Shown one piece after another: positions 19,566-26,861 of a stretch of DNA of 42,332 bases; position 1 is the first letter of the stretch, and each line of letters opens with the position of its first letter. Below the pieces are notes generated by a model, which saw only the letters and a program-made list of their open reading frames with translations, was not told the DNA's origin and ran no database searches. Where the stretch lies: NCBI GenBank assembly GCA_016868785.1, contig VGFS01000017.1:1-42332 (forward strand), given 5' to 3'. The position numbers and the translations under genes are program-made. Source of the DNA: Bacteroidota bacterium. GTDB taxonomy: Bacteria > Bacteroidota > Bacteroidia > NS11-12g > UBA955.

Positions 19566-20963
19566 TTACATATACCCCAAGGTCTTCAGCATGCTCTTGT
19601 AACTCTGTTCTTTAGAGAAAAGTCTGAAGTGGTGTTCGCCGTTTTCATCGCAATCAATGATGACATGTTTGGGTGCAGGTGTTAAGCAATGTTGAATGCC
19701 GCCATAGCCGCCGATGCTCTCCTGGTAGGCCCCCGTATTGAAGAATCCCAAATACAATGGGTCTTCGGGGTCGTATTTGGGTAAGTATATGGCGTTTACG
19801 TGCTGCTCAGAGTTGTAATAGTCGTCGCTGTCGCAGGTTATGCCGCCCAACAATACACGTTCTTGCTCTTCGTTCCATCGGTTGATGGGGAGCATGATAA
19901 ACTTCTTATTGATGGCCCAAGCATCGGGGAGGGTGGTCATGAAACTTGAGTCAATCATGTTCCATTTTTCGCGGTCGTTCTGGGATTTTTGATCCAAAAC
20001 CGAATAAATGTTTCCGCCCGATTCTCCCACGGTGAAAGAACCAAACTCGGTGAAAATGTCTGGCTCCGGGATGTTGTTCTCTGTGCAAACCTGTTTAATC
20101 TGACTCACGATCTCGGTGGCCATGTATTCATAGTCGTAATCGAAAGTGAGCGAGTTTTTGATGGGGAATCCGCCACCAATATTGAGGGTGTCGAGGTCTG
20201 GACATTCTTGTTTTAACTCGCAATACACTTTCAAGCACTTGTGCAATTCGTTCCAATAGTAAGCGGTGTCATAGATGCCCGTGTTGATGAAAAAGTGGAG
20301 CATTTTCAACTTTACATTTTTGTTTCGCTTTACTTTGGTGCGATAGAAATTGACCAAGTCTTTGTATCCGATGCCTAGTCGAGAGGTGTAAAACTCGAAC
20401 TTGGGTTCTTCTTCTGCGGCAATTCTAATTCCAACTGTTACGGGTTTGTCTGTGTATTTGGTGAGTAAATCGATTTCATTGCTGTTGTCCATGACGGGGA
20501 TTACGTTGGTCCAGTCATTGTTGATCAGGTTTGCAATGTTTTCGATGTAGTTTTCACGCTTGAAGCCGTTGCAGACAATGAATTTGTCTTTACTGATTTT
20601 GCCTTGATCGAATAAGTTCTCTAGGATGTTGATGTCGAAGGCCGATGAGGTTTCGATATGAACATTGTTTTTAAGTACTTCGTCGATGACGTGAGAGAAG
20701 TGGTTGCTTTTGGTACAGTAACAATAGTAGTATTTACCCTGGTAGTCGGCTTTGGCGATGGCTACGTTAAACCATGTCCTTGCTTTCTGAATGTTCTCAG
20801 AAATTTTGGGCAAATACGTGAATTTCAATGGAGTTCCATACTGTTCGATGAGGTCCATTATGGGGATTCCATGGAATTCAAGATTGTCGTTGCTGTCGAG
20901 CTTGAACTCTTCCGTGGGGAAGTAGAAAGTTTGGTTGATGAGGTCAACGTACTTGTTTTTCAC
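19566..20963 (-). CDS. speA: Biosynthetic arginine decarboxylase, Bacteroidota type
   Basis: A PLP enzyme of fold type III, 465 residues, that most likely makes agmatine for polyamine synthesis. The alanine-racemase-like barrel carries the PLP-binding Lys85 in KYYYCYCTKSNHF. Further motifs are ASEEEPKFEFYTSRLGIG-like sequence, the HFFINTG strand, the NIGGGFPIKNSL glycine loop binding PLP phosphate, and EFGSFTVGESGG. The C-terminal barrel has the catalytic GGITCDSDDYY and GFFNTGAYQE. The start is the GTG at 20963, where the family's KYVDLINQ begins; the long open frame upstream is intergenic and holds repeats and a promoter box. Substrate (arginine rather than ornithine or lysine) is inferred from similarity to flavobacterial enzymes so annotated. 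Confidence 0.88.
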   Translation of the reverse strand: MKNKYVDLINQTFYFPTEEFKLDSNDNLEFHGIPIMDLIEQYGTPLKFTYLPKISENIQKARTWFNVAIAKADYQGKYYYCYCTKSNHFSHVIDEVLKNNVHIETSSAFDINILENLFDQGKISKDKFIVCNGFKRENYIENIANLINNDWTNVIPVMDNSNEIDLLTKYTDKPVTVGIRIAAEEEPKFEFYTSRLGIGYKDLVNFYRTKVKRNKNVKLKMLHFFINTGIYDTAYYWNELHKCLKVYCELKQECPDLDTLNIGGGFPIKNSLTFDYDYEYMATEIVSQIKQVCTENNIPEPDIFTEFGSFTVGESGGNIYSVLDQKSQNDREKWNMIDSSFMTTLPDAWAINKKFIMLPINRWNEEQERVLLGGITCDSDDYYNSEQHVNAIYLPKYDPEDPLYLGFFNTGAYQESIGGYGGIQHCLTPAPKHVIIDCDENGEHHFRLFSKEQSYKSMLKTLGYM

Positions 20964-20995
20964 GATTGCTTTTGGTTTGTTTTGAAAGAGGATTG

Positions 20996-21003
20996 CAAAT
21001 GTA
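20996..21003 (-). promoter_or_regulatory. -7 box of the arginine decarboxylase gene
   Basis: TACATTTG on the minus strand, 32 nt before the GTG at 20963. It lies at the end of the first 18-nt repeat; an A-tract occupies the -33 position. Confidence 0.6.
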
Positions 21004-21014
21004 AGTGAGTTGGA
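20997..21014. repeat. 18-nt direct repeat, copy 1
   Basis: The 18 bases at 20997-21014 (core GTAAGTGAGTTGGA) recur exactly at 21030-21047. The flanking bases differ, so the identity is exactly 18 nt. The period is 33 bp, about three helical turns. Confidence 0.9.
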
Positions 21015-21029
21015 TGGTATTTTTTTTAT

Positions 21030-21047
21030 AAATGTAAGTGAGTTGGA
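21030..21047. repeat. 18-nt direct repeat, copy 2
   Basis: Second exact copy, separated from the first by 15 nt containing seven T in a row. It lies in the divergent region between the arginine decarboxylase and mdh genes, 65 bp before the mdh ATG. Confidence 0.9.
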
Positions 21048-21111
21048 ATTTTCGGAAAATCGCAAAAATGTTTTTGTAAATTCGCGAAACCAAAACAAAA
21101 ATCTAAACGCC

Positions 21112-22035
21112 ATGAGCAAAATCAGTGTAATCGGAGCCGGAAACGTAGGCGCAAGCTGTGCGGAGTACATTGCAATCAAAAATTTCGCAGCGGAAGTTGT
21201 GTTGTTAGACATCAAAGAAAACTTTGCCGAAGGAAAAGCCTTGGATTTGATGCAAACAGCTGCGTTGAATGGTTTTGATACACGTATTTCTGGCAGTACA
21301 AACGACTATAGCAAAACTGCAGGTAGTGATGTTGTAGTTATAACCAGTGGTATTCCCCGCAAACCCGGTATGACGCGCGAAGAGCTGATTGGGATCAACG
21401 CAGGAATCGTGAAGACCGTGATGGAAAATTGCTTGGCACATTCACCTAATGCGGTGTTTGTGGTTGTAAGTAACCCCATGGATACCATGACTTACTTGGC
21501 CAAAACCACCTCAGGCTTGCCAAATAATCGCATCATTGGTATGGGTGGAGCGCTTGATTCAGCTCGTTTCAAATATTACTTGTCTACCGCATTGGGCTGT
21601 CCCGCTGCGGATGTAGATGGCATGGTTATCGGTGGTCACGGTGATACAACCATGATTCCTTTGACCCGCTTGGCTTCATACAAAGGTGTTCCAGTATCTG
21701 AATTTTTGTCAGAAGAAGTTTTAACTAAGGTAAAAGCAGATACCATGGTGGGTGGTGCAACTTTGACCGGTATGTTGGGAACCAGTGCATGGTATGCTCC
21801 AGGTGCTGCCGTGAGTGTGTTGGTTCAAAGTATCGTGTGCGACCAAAAGAAAATGATGCCTTGCTGCGTGGCTTTGGATGGCGAATACGGTCAGTCTGAC
21901 ATTTGCATCGGAGTCCCAGTGATCTTGGGTAAGGATGGTTGGGAGCGCATCGTTGAGTTGTCATTGAACGACGCTGAAAAGGCCGAGTTTGAAAAGAGTG
22001 CGTCAGCCGTTCTCAGCATGAACGCTGCATTGTAA
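21112..22035 (+). CDS. mdh: Malate dehydrogenase
   Basis: NAD-dependent interconversion of malate and oxaloacetate in the TCA cycle, of the LDH-like MDH type, 307 residues. The Rossmann loop is VIGAGNVGAS (6-14), and Asp33 at the end of the second strand selects NAD over NADP. Substrate residues are R83 (IPRKPGM, the Arg that specifies malate over lactate), R90, N121 (VSNPMD), R152 and the catalytic pair D149/H176 (IGGHGDTT). The ATG at 21112 fits the family. The frame is open upstream but covers the intergenic repeats. A terminator follows at 22078. Confidence 0.97.
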   Translation: MSKISVIGAGNVGASCAEYIAIKNFAAEVVLLDIKENFAEGKALDLMQTAALNGFDTRISGSTNDYSKTAGSDVVVITSGIPRKPGMTREELIGINAGIVKTVMENCLAHSPNAVFVVVSNPMDTMTYLAKTTSGLPNNRIIGMGGALDSARFKYYLSTALGCPAADVDGMVIGGHGDTTMIPLTRLASYKGVPVSEFLSEEVLTKVKADTMVGGATLTGMLGTSAWYAPGAAVSVLVQSIVCDQKKMMPCCVALDGEYGQSDICIGVPVILGKDGWERIVELSLNDAEKAEFEKSASAVLSMNAAL

Positions 22036-22077
22036 AATCAGAATCCATCCGATTTTTTTTCGTGTAGATTAGCAACG

Positions 22078-22100
22078 AAAAGGGCCGCAAGGCCCTTTTT
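22078..22100 (+). terminator. mdh terminator
   Basis: A 9-bp stem (22078-22086 with 22091-22099), GCAA tetraloop, and a T5 tail followed by GTTTT. It begins 42 nt after the mdh stop. Confidence 0.85.
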
Positions 22101-22154
22101 GTTTTCCATAAATCGCTCCCTGCACTCATCGAAGAGAAGCCCTACCTTTTGAAG

Positions 22155-22162
22155 TATCTTTG
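22155..22162 (+). promoter_or_regulatory. -7 box of the EamA transporter gene
   Basis: TATCTTTG, with the ATG at 22167 exactly 4 nt downstream. No -33 TTTG is seen at the right distance. Confidence 0.65.
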
Positions 22163-22166
22163 TCGC

Positions 22167-23027
22167 ATGAAAGTGTCGCGCGGCGTATGGTTGATGTTGA
22201 TGGCCTCACTGTCGTTCGGCCTAATGAATGTATCGGTCAAATTTGTTCACCACATGCCGGTTTCGGAAATCGTCTTTTTCCGCGCTGTTGTTCAAATTGT
22301 CTTGAGCATCTCGATTCTCTTTCAACTGAAACAATCGCCCTGGGGTAAAAATCCAAGATTGTTGGCCCTACGTGGACTTTTTGGCTCTATTGGTTTGTTC
22401 TGCTATTTCTACACGCTGCAAGTCATGCCCTTGGGGAACGCCATCGTCATTCATTATTTATCGCCCATCCTCACAACCCTGGTGGCCGTAGCGCTGGGCG
22501 ATGAAAAAAATCACCCCCTCAGCTATCTGTTCTTTGGCTTGTGTATGTTGGGGGTTGTGGTGGTTAATGGCGTGTCGAAAGACGTGACATGGGCTGGAAT
22601 TCTTGCCGGTCTTGGTGGTGCATTGTTCTCGGCTTTTGCTTATAATACCATCCGACGGCTCAAGGATTTGGAAAATCCCAATGTGGTTGTCTTTTACTTT
22701 CCGTTGATCACATTGCCACTGTCGCTGCTGGTGGGCTATTTCTACGACGATGCTTGGCGATGGCCCGTAGATACGGAATGGATATGGTTAATAATGACTG
22801 GGGTTACAACCCAGTTGGGACAGTTTTTTATGACCCGTGCGTATCAGTCCGACAAGGCCTCCAATGTCTCCGCCATCAGTTATGCGGGTATTCTGTGGGG
22901 CGCGGGTTTCGGGGTGTTTTTGTTCAATGAAAGCTACCAATGGCTTCAATTTGTAGGGATGGGCATGGTTTTGTTGGGGATGCTGCTGAATGTGCGGATC
23001 AACCTTCGCCGCGAAGCGGCTCAGTAA
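22167..23027 (+). CDS. EamA-family (DMT) transporter
   Basis: A 286-residue inner-membrane protein with ten hydrophobic segments arranged as two EamA repeats (about 5-140 and 148-280). The first repeat has SFGLMNVSVKFV, SEIVFFRAVVQIV and LGNAIVIHYLSPILTTL, and the second SAFAYNTIRRL and SNVSAISYAGILWGAGFGVFLFNE. The drug/metabolite transporter superfamily exports or imports small metabolites, and the substrate cannot be read from sequence. The ATG at 22167 is preferred to the TTG at 22149, which lies upstream of the promoter box. The last 29 bases overlap the end of the convergent GlmU-like gene. Confidence 0.9.
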   Translation: MKVSRGVWLMLMASLSFGLMNVSVKFVHHMPVSEIVFFRAVVQIVLSISILFQLKQSPWGKNPRLLALRGLFGSIGLFCYFYTLQVMPLGNAIVIHYLSPILTTLVAVALGDEKNHPLSYLFFGLCMLGVVVVNGVSKDVTWAGILAGLGGALFSAFAYNTIRRLKDLENPNVVVFYFPLITLPLSLLVGYFYDDAWRWPVDTEWIWLIMTGVTTQLGQFFMTRAYQSDKASNVSAISYAGILWGAGFGVFLFNESYQWLQFVGMGMVLLGMLLNVRINLRREAAQ

Positions 23028-24186
23028 TCGCAAACACGGACTCCATCACCTGCTTTTCATAGTCGCCGTAGGTTTGTTTCCGCCTTGGCAATACCAAATT
23101 GGCTGTTTTATGCACGGCGTCTAATTTGTGGGTGACAAATCCCTGCGCACCGCCCCAACTGAAATCGGGCACAAATTGCCTTGGGAAACCGGCACCAAAT
23201 AAATTGCATCCAACACCAACAACGGTGCCCGTGTTAAACATCGTGTTGATGCCACATTTGCTGTGATCCCCCATGATTAATCCACAAAATTGCTGTCCGC
23301 TGCGCTCAAATCTCCCAGATGCATAATTCCACACCTTTACTTCGTCGTAGGTGTTCTTTAAATTAGAAGCATTGGTGTCGGCCCCAATGTTGCACCACTG
23401 CCCCAATACCGCATTGCCCAAAAATCCATCGTGGCCTTTGTTGCTGTATCCCCAGAAAACCACATTGGAAATTTCTCCCCCTGCCACGCTATAAGGACCC
23501 AAGGTGGTGGCACTGTACACTTTGCTTCCCATTTTTAGTACCGCGCCTTCGCACAATGCAAGCGGACCTCGAACCAAGCTGCCTTCCATGATTTCTGCAT
23601 TTGTGCCGATGTAAATGGGACCTTCTTTGGCGTTTAATATGCAGCATTCCACTTTGGCGCCTTCTTCCAAGAAAATCGGATAGTCGCCGATGGTCTTGTT
23701 GCTATCTGAAAGCGGAGCAGAACTTCGGCCAGCGGTAACGCGCGCAAAATCTTGCACAATCTCTTTGCCATTGAGGGCGAAAATGTGAAAGGGCCTATCG
23801 ATCCAATCCAAGGCGTCTTCGAACTCAATGACGTTGACGGGCAGGGTATCGACATGGGTTCCATGAAAAGCCACCACTTTGTTTTGGTGTTTCAATACTT
23901 GGTGAGGCAGCAGTTTTTTTATCGCTTGCACCACATTGGGATTGGGAAGGGCGGATCCGTTGATGTAAACGGCAGGCTGTTCTTGAGGCAGCGCAGGGTA
24001 GGGACTTCCTTCCGATTGTAAATAGTTACGGGTGATAAAACCACAATGCGATTTGCTAACGCCCAGGTCATTAGCCCACTTCTCTGCTATGGTCAATAGT
24101 CCGCAGCGCAAATCCGCCGCAGGGCGTGTGAGGGTTAGCGGATATAAGTTTTCAATGGTTTGGGGCTCGATGAACTGTAGGATCAT
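22999..24186 (-). CDS. GlmU-like sugar nucleotidyltransferase/acetyltransferase
   Basis: A 395-residue protein of the alternative GlmU family found in Bacteroidota. The N-terminal part has the nucleotide-site motif LTRPAADLRCGLLTIAEKW (about 19-37), a diverged form of the pyrophosphorylase signature. The C-terminal half (about 170-350) is a left-handed beta-helix with hexapeptide repeats, e.g. IYIGTNAEIMEGSLV, VVFWGYSNKGHDGFLGNAVLGQWCNIGADTN-type turns, and MGDHSKCGINTMFNTGTVVGVGC. Such proteins are proposed to make UDP-N-acetylglucosamine or a related activated sugar for the cell wall. Exact substrates are inferred. The 3' end overlaps the EamA gene by 29 bp. Confidence 0.85.
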   Translation of the reverse strand: MILQFIEPQTIENLYPLTLTRPAADLRCGLLTIAEKWANDLGVSKSHCGFITRNYLQSEGSPYPALPQEQPAVYINGSALPNPNVVQAIKKLLPHQVLKHQNKVVAFHGTHVDTLPVNVIEFEDALDWIDRPFHIFALNGKEIVQDFARVTAGRSSAPLSDSNKTIGDYPIFLEEGAKVECCILNAKEGPIYIGTNAEIMEGSLVRGPLALCEGAVLKMGSKVYSATTLGPYSVAGGEISNVVFWGYSNKGHDGFLGNAVLGQWCNIGADTNASNLKNTYDEVKVWNYASGRFERSGQQFCGLIMGDHSKCGINTMFNTGTVVGVGCNLFGAGFPRQFVPDFSWGGAQGFVTHKLDAVHKTANLVLPRRKQTYGDYEKQVMESVFAITEPLRGEG

Positions 24187-24190
24187 GATA

Positions 24191-24198
24191 CAAATTTA
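24191..24198 (-). promoter_or_regulatory. -7 box of the GlmU-like gene
   Basis: TAAATTTG on the minus strand, followed by TATC and then the ATG, a 4-nt gap. A TTGG 19 nt upstream lies in the descending arm of the rpmE2 terminator and could serve as the -33 element. Confidence 0.65.
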
Positions 24199-24202
24199 CA
24201 GC

Positions 24203-24239
24203 AAAAACAAAAAAGCCAACCTGCTAGGGTTGGCTTTTT
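24203..24239 (-). terminator. rpmE2 terminator
   Basis: A 12-bp perfect stem (24210-24221 with 24228-24239), loop of six, followed on the minus strand by a T-rich tail (TTTTTTGTTTTTG overall). It starts 31 nt after the rpmE2 stop. Confidence 0.85.
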
Positions 24240-24269
24240 GAAGATTTCGGTTCCGGGCCGACAACAAAC

Positions 24270-24518
24270 TTATTTTTTGTTGTAGCGCTTCATGAACTTG
24301 TCGATACGTCCCGCCGTATCGATCAAATTCTGCTTACCAGTGTAGAAAGGGTGAGACATGGAAGAAATTTCCAATTTGTACAACGGATACTCGTTGCCAT
24401 CTTCCCATACAATGGTCTCTTTGGTGTTAACACAACTGTGTACCAAGAAACTGTGGTCACAGCTCATGTCTTTGAATACAACTTTGCGATAATTTGAAGG
24501 ATGAATATCGGGTTTCAT
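24270..24518 (-). CDS. rpmE2: Ribosomal protein L31, type B
   Basis: An 82-residue large-subunit protein at the subunit interface. It starts [17 protein letters not shown] and has [36 protein letters not shown], then a helix ending in [12 protein letters not shown]. It lacks the CxxC pairs of zinc-binding L31, which identifies the zinc-free type B form. A single-gene unit with its own promoter box and terminator. Confidence 0.97.
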   Translation of the reverse strand: MKPDIHPSNYRKVVFKDMSCDHSFLVHSCVNTKETIVWEDGNEYPLYKLEISSMSHPFYTGKQNLIDTAGRIDKFMKRYNKK

Positions 24519-24543
24519 GAGATTTTTTACTTTTTAAGGGGTG

Positions 24544-24551
24544 CAAATATA
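24544..24551 (-). promoter_or_regulatory. rpmE2 -7 box
   Basis: TATATTTG on the minus strand, 25 nt before the ATG, with TTG about 20 nt upstream as a fair -33 element. Confidence 0.65.
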
Positions 24552-24575
24552 ATGAAATGATTTAATAAAAGCAAC

Positions 24576-26807
24576 TTATTCGCCGAGTCCAGGAATATTT
24601 GCTGGAGAATGTTGGGTGGCGGCCTCCGCTCTTCGACTGCAGTCTAGAATGGCAGCATCAAACCCATCGGGCAGCTCTAGCGGATCGGTGGTTATGCCGG
24701 TAGATTTATCGGCCAGGGCTGCTTTGAGGAAATATCCATAAATCGGCAAACTCATGTTCGATCCTTGTCCAATCAATGAGCCCCGAATTCTAACTGTGGG
24801 GTCATCGGCACCCACCCAGGTGGCACAGACTAGGTTTTTGGTGAGTCCCATGAACCAACCATCGGCTGATCCTTGGGTCGTTCCGGTTTTCCCTGCGATA
24901 TGTCCTTCAATGGCGAATTTGCCGCCGCGGATGCGACTTCCGGTTCCGCCGTTAACCACGTTTTCAAGCATTCTGAACATCATGTAGGCTTTGCCGGCAC
25001 TCAATACTTGGTCGGTTTTGGGTTGGTTGAACTCTTCCATTACGTTGCCGTTCTTATCTTCGATGCGTAGCAAGAAGGAGGGCTCTACCCATAATCCATT
25101 GTTGACAAAAGCGGAATAAGCGCTGGCCATTTCAAAGGGCGATAACTCCATGGTGCCAAGGCAAAGGCTTGGAACTTTTGGGATTCTATTTTCTTCGATG
25201 CCTACGCGCTCGGCAAATTTGACCACGATTTCTGGGGCATCTTCGCCCAAACTCTTCATGACTTGGGCCGTGATTAGGTTGTCAGACAGTGCCAATCCTT
25301 TCGTCATCGTCCACACACCGCCCGATTTTCCGTCGGCATTTCGGGGACTCCATTCTTCTCCATTGCTAACAAATACTGTTCGCTCTCTGGGGAATTCGGT
25401 GCAAGGCGTCATCTGGTTAATGTCGATCGCGGTGGCGTAAACGATGGGTTTGAACGTTGATCCTACCTGACGTCTGGCGCGCTTATTCACGTGATCGTAT
25501 TTGAAATATTTGTGGTTCACGCCACCCACCCAAGCTTTTACATGGCCGGTTTCAGTTTGGATCGCAATGAAGCCCGCCATGAGGACTTTTTTGATGTAGG
25601 CCATACTGTCGTAGGGCGACATCATCGTATCGATATCTCCACGCCAGCTGAACACGGTCATTTTGATGGGCTTTTTTAATTCACGGATGATTTTTGCTGA
25701 ATCATCGCCCAATTCCTCTGCCAAGGCTTTATATCGCTCGGTTTTTTTCAAAGCACTTTCTACGAATCCTGGGATAACCTGTCGGGTAGTTACATACCGC
25801 CATGGCTTTTCTTTGCCCCAGCTTTTGTCGAACTGCCCTTGCAACTCCGGCATGTGTGTCTGAACCGCTTTTTCGGCATATTGCTGCAATTTGGGGTTTA
25901 GGGTGGTGTAGATTTTTAGTCCACTGCGATACAAATCGATCCCGCGTTCTTTGCACCAAGGCTTGAGGTATTCGCCCAGGTAATATTTGAAGTAATGCGC
26001 CATGCCATCCATTTCTGCACTGCGGTAGTTGATTTTAATGGGGATGGCTTTGAGGAGTTCTACGCTGTCATCGGACAAGAAATTGTACTTGTTCATTTGT
26101 TCGAGGACGGTATTGCGGCGCGACAAAGATTTATCTGGATTGAATTTGGGGTTGTAGCGGTGGTTGGCTTTCAGCATGCCGATGAGCACCGCGGCTTCTT
26201 CAATTTTAAGTTCTTTGGGTTTTTTGTTGAAGAACTCTTTGGATGCCGATTCTATACCAAACGATATCCCAGAAAAAGAAACCGTGTTGAGGTACATGGT
26301 GATGATTTCGTTTTTGGTATAGCGCCTTTCCAATTCTACCGCGATGACCCATTCTTTGAACTTTTGCATGACCATGCCAATTTTTGTGGATGGTTTTTGA
26401 AAGCGATAGAACAGGTTTTCCGATAACTGCTGGGTGAGGGTAGAGGCGCCACCATCTTGTCCTAAGGCTGCAATGGCGCGGATGGTGCCACGCACGTCGA
26501 TGCCCGAATGAGAGCGAAATCTTACATCCTCGGTGGCTTCAAGGGCTTGAAATACGCAAGGTGCGATGTCTTTGTGGGCGGTGTTGATGCGATTTTCTAG
26601 GTAGAAGCTTCCGATGAGCGTACCGTCATCGCCCAGAATTTCTGAACTTAGGGCATTTTTGGGATTTTCCAAATCTTCTACGTCGGGCATATCGCCAAAC
26701 AAACCGAAGGTCACCAAAATAAACAGTAAAAACACGGCGAGGGTTCCGCCAATCAGGATTTGCCAAAAGCGTTTGATGAACGTAAATTGAAATTGGGGTG
26801 CTGCCAT
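24576..26807 (-). CDS. Penicillin-binding protein 1A, bifunctional
   Basis: A 743-residue class A PBP anchored by one N-terminal membrane helix (about 15-37) with the catalytic parts in the periplasm. The glycosyltransferase (GT51) domain has ATEDVRFRSHSG with catalytic Glu93 and GGASTLTQQL (119-128), and polymerises lipid II. The transpeptidase domain has S450-TFK, SDN (508-510) and KTGTT (640-644), and cross-links stem peptides. An insert of about 80 residues (about 315-395) lies between GT51 and the transpeptidase, typical for PBP1A-like proteins. It follows the SprE-like gene by 54 bp on the same strand and may share its transcript. Confidence 0.95.
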   Translation of the reverse strand: MAAPQFQFTFIKRFWQILIGGTLAVFLLFILVTFGLFGDMPDVEDLENPKNALSSEILGDDGTLIGSFYLENRINTAHKDIAPCVFQALEATEDVRFRSHSGIDVRGTIRAIAALGQDGGASTLTQQLSENLFYRFQKPSTKIGMVMQKFKEWVIAVELERRYTKNEIITMYLNTVSFSGISFGIESASKEFFNKKPKELKIEEAAVLIGMLKANHRYNPKFNPDKSLSRRNTVLEQMNKYNFLSDDSVELLKAIPIKINYRSAEMDGMAHYFKYYLGEYLKPWCKERGIDLYRSGLKIYTTLNPKLQQYAEKAVQTHMPELQGQFDKSWGKEKPWRYVTTRQVIPGFVESALKKTERYKALAEELGDDSAKIIRELKKPIKMTVFSWRGDIDTMMSPYDSMAYIKKVLMAGFIAIQTETGHVKAWVGGVNHKYFKYDHVNKRARRQVGSTFKPIVYATAIDINQMTPCTEFPRERTVFVSNGEEWSPRNADGKSGGVWTMTKGLALSDNLITAQVMKSLGEDAPEIVVKFAERVGIEENRIPKVPSLCLGTMELSPFEMASAYSAFVNNGLWVEPSFLLRIEDKNGNVMEEFNQPKTDQVLSAGKAYMMFRMLENVVNGGTGSRIRGGKFAIEGHIAGKTGTTQGSADGWFMGLTKNLVCATWVGADDPTVRIRGSLIGQGSNMSLPIYGYFLKAALADKSTGITTDPLELPDGFDAAILDCSRRAEAATQHSPANIPGLGE

Positions 26808-26861
26808 GATTCAATTGCGAATATACGCACATTTTCACACCCGAATTGGGCTGATTCTGGA

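Noticed and set aside
20964-21215. Extension of the arginine decarboxylase frame to 21215
   Set aside because: It would overlap mdh on the other strand and translate the intergenic repeats; the family N-terminus is at the GTG at 20963.
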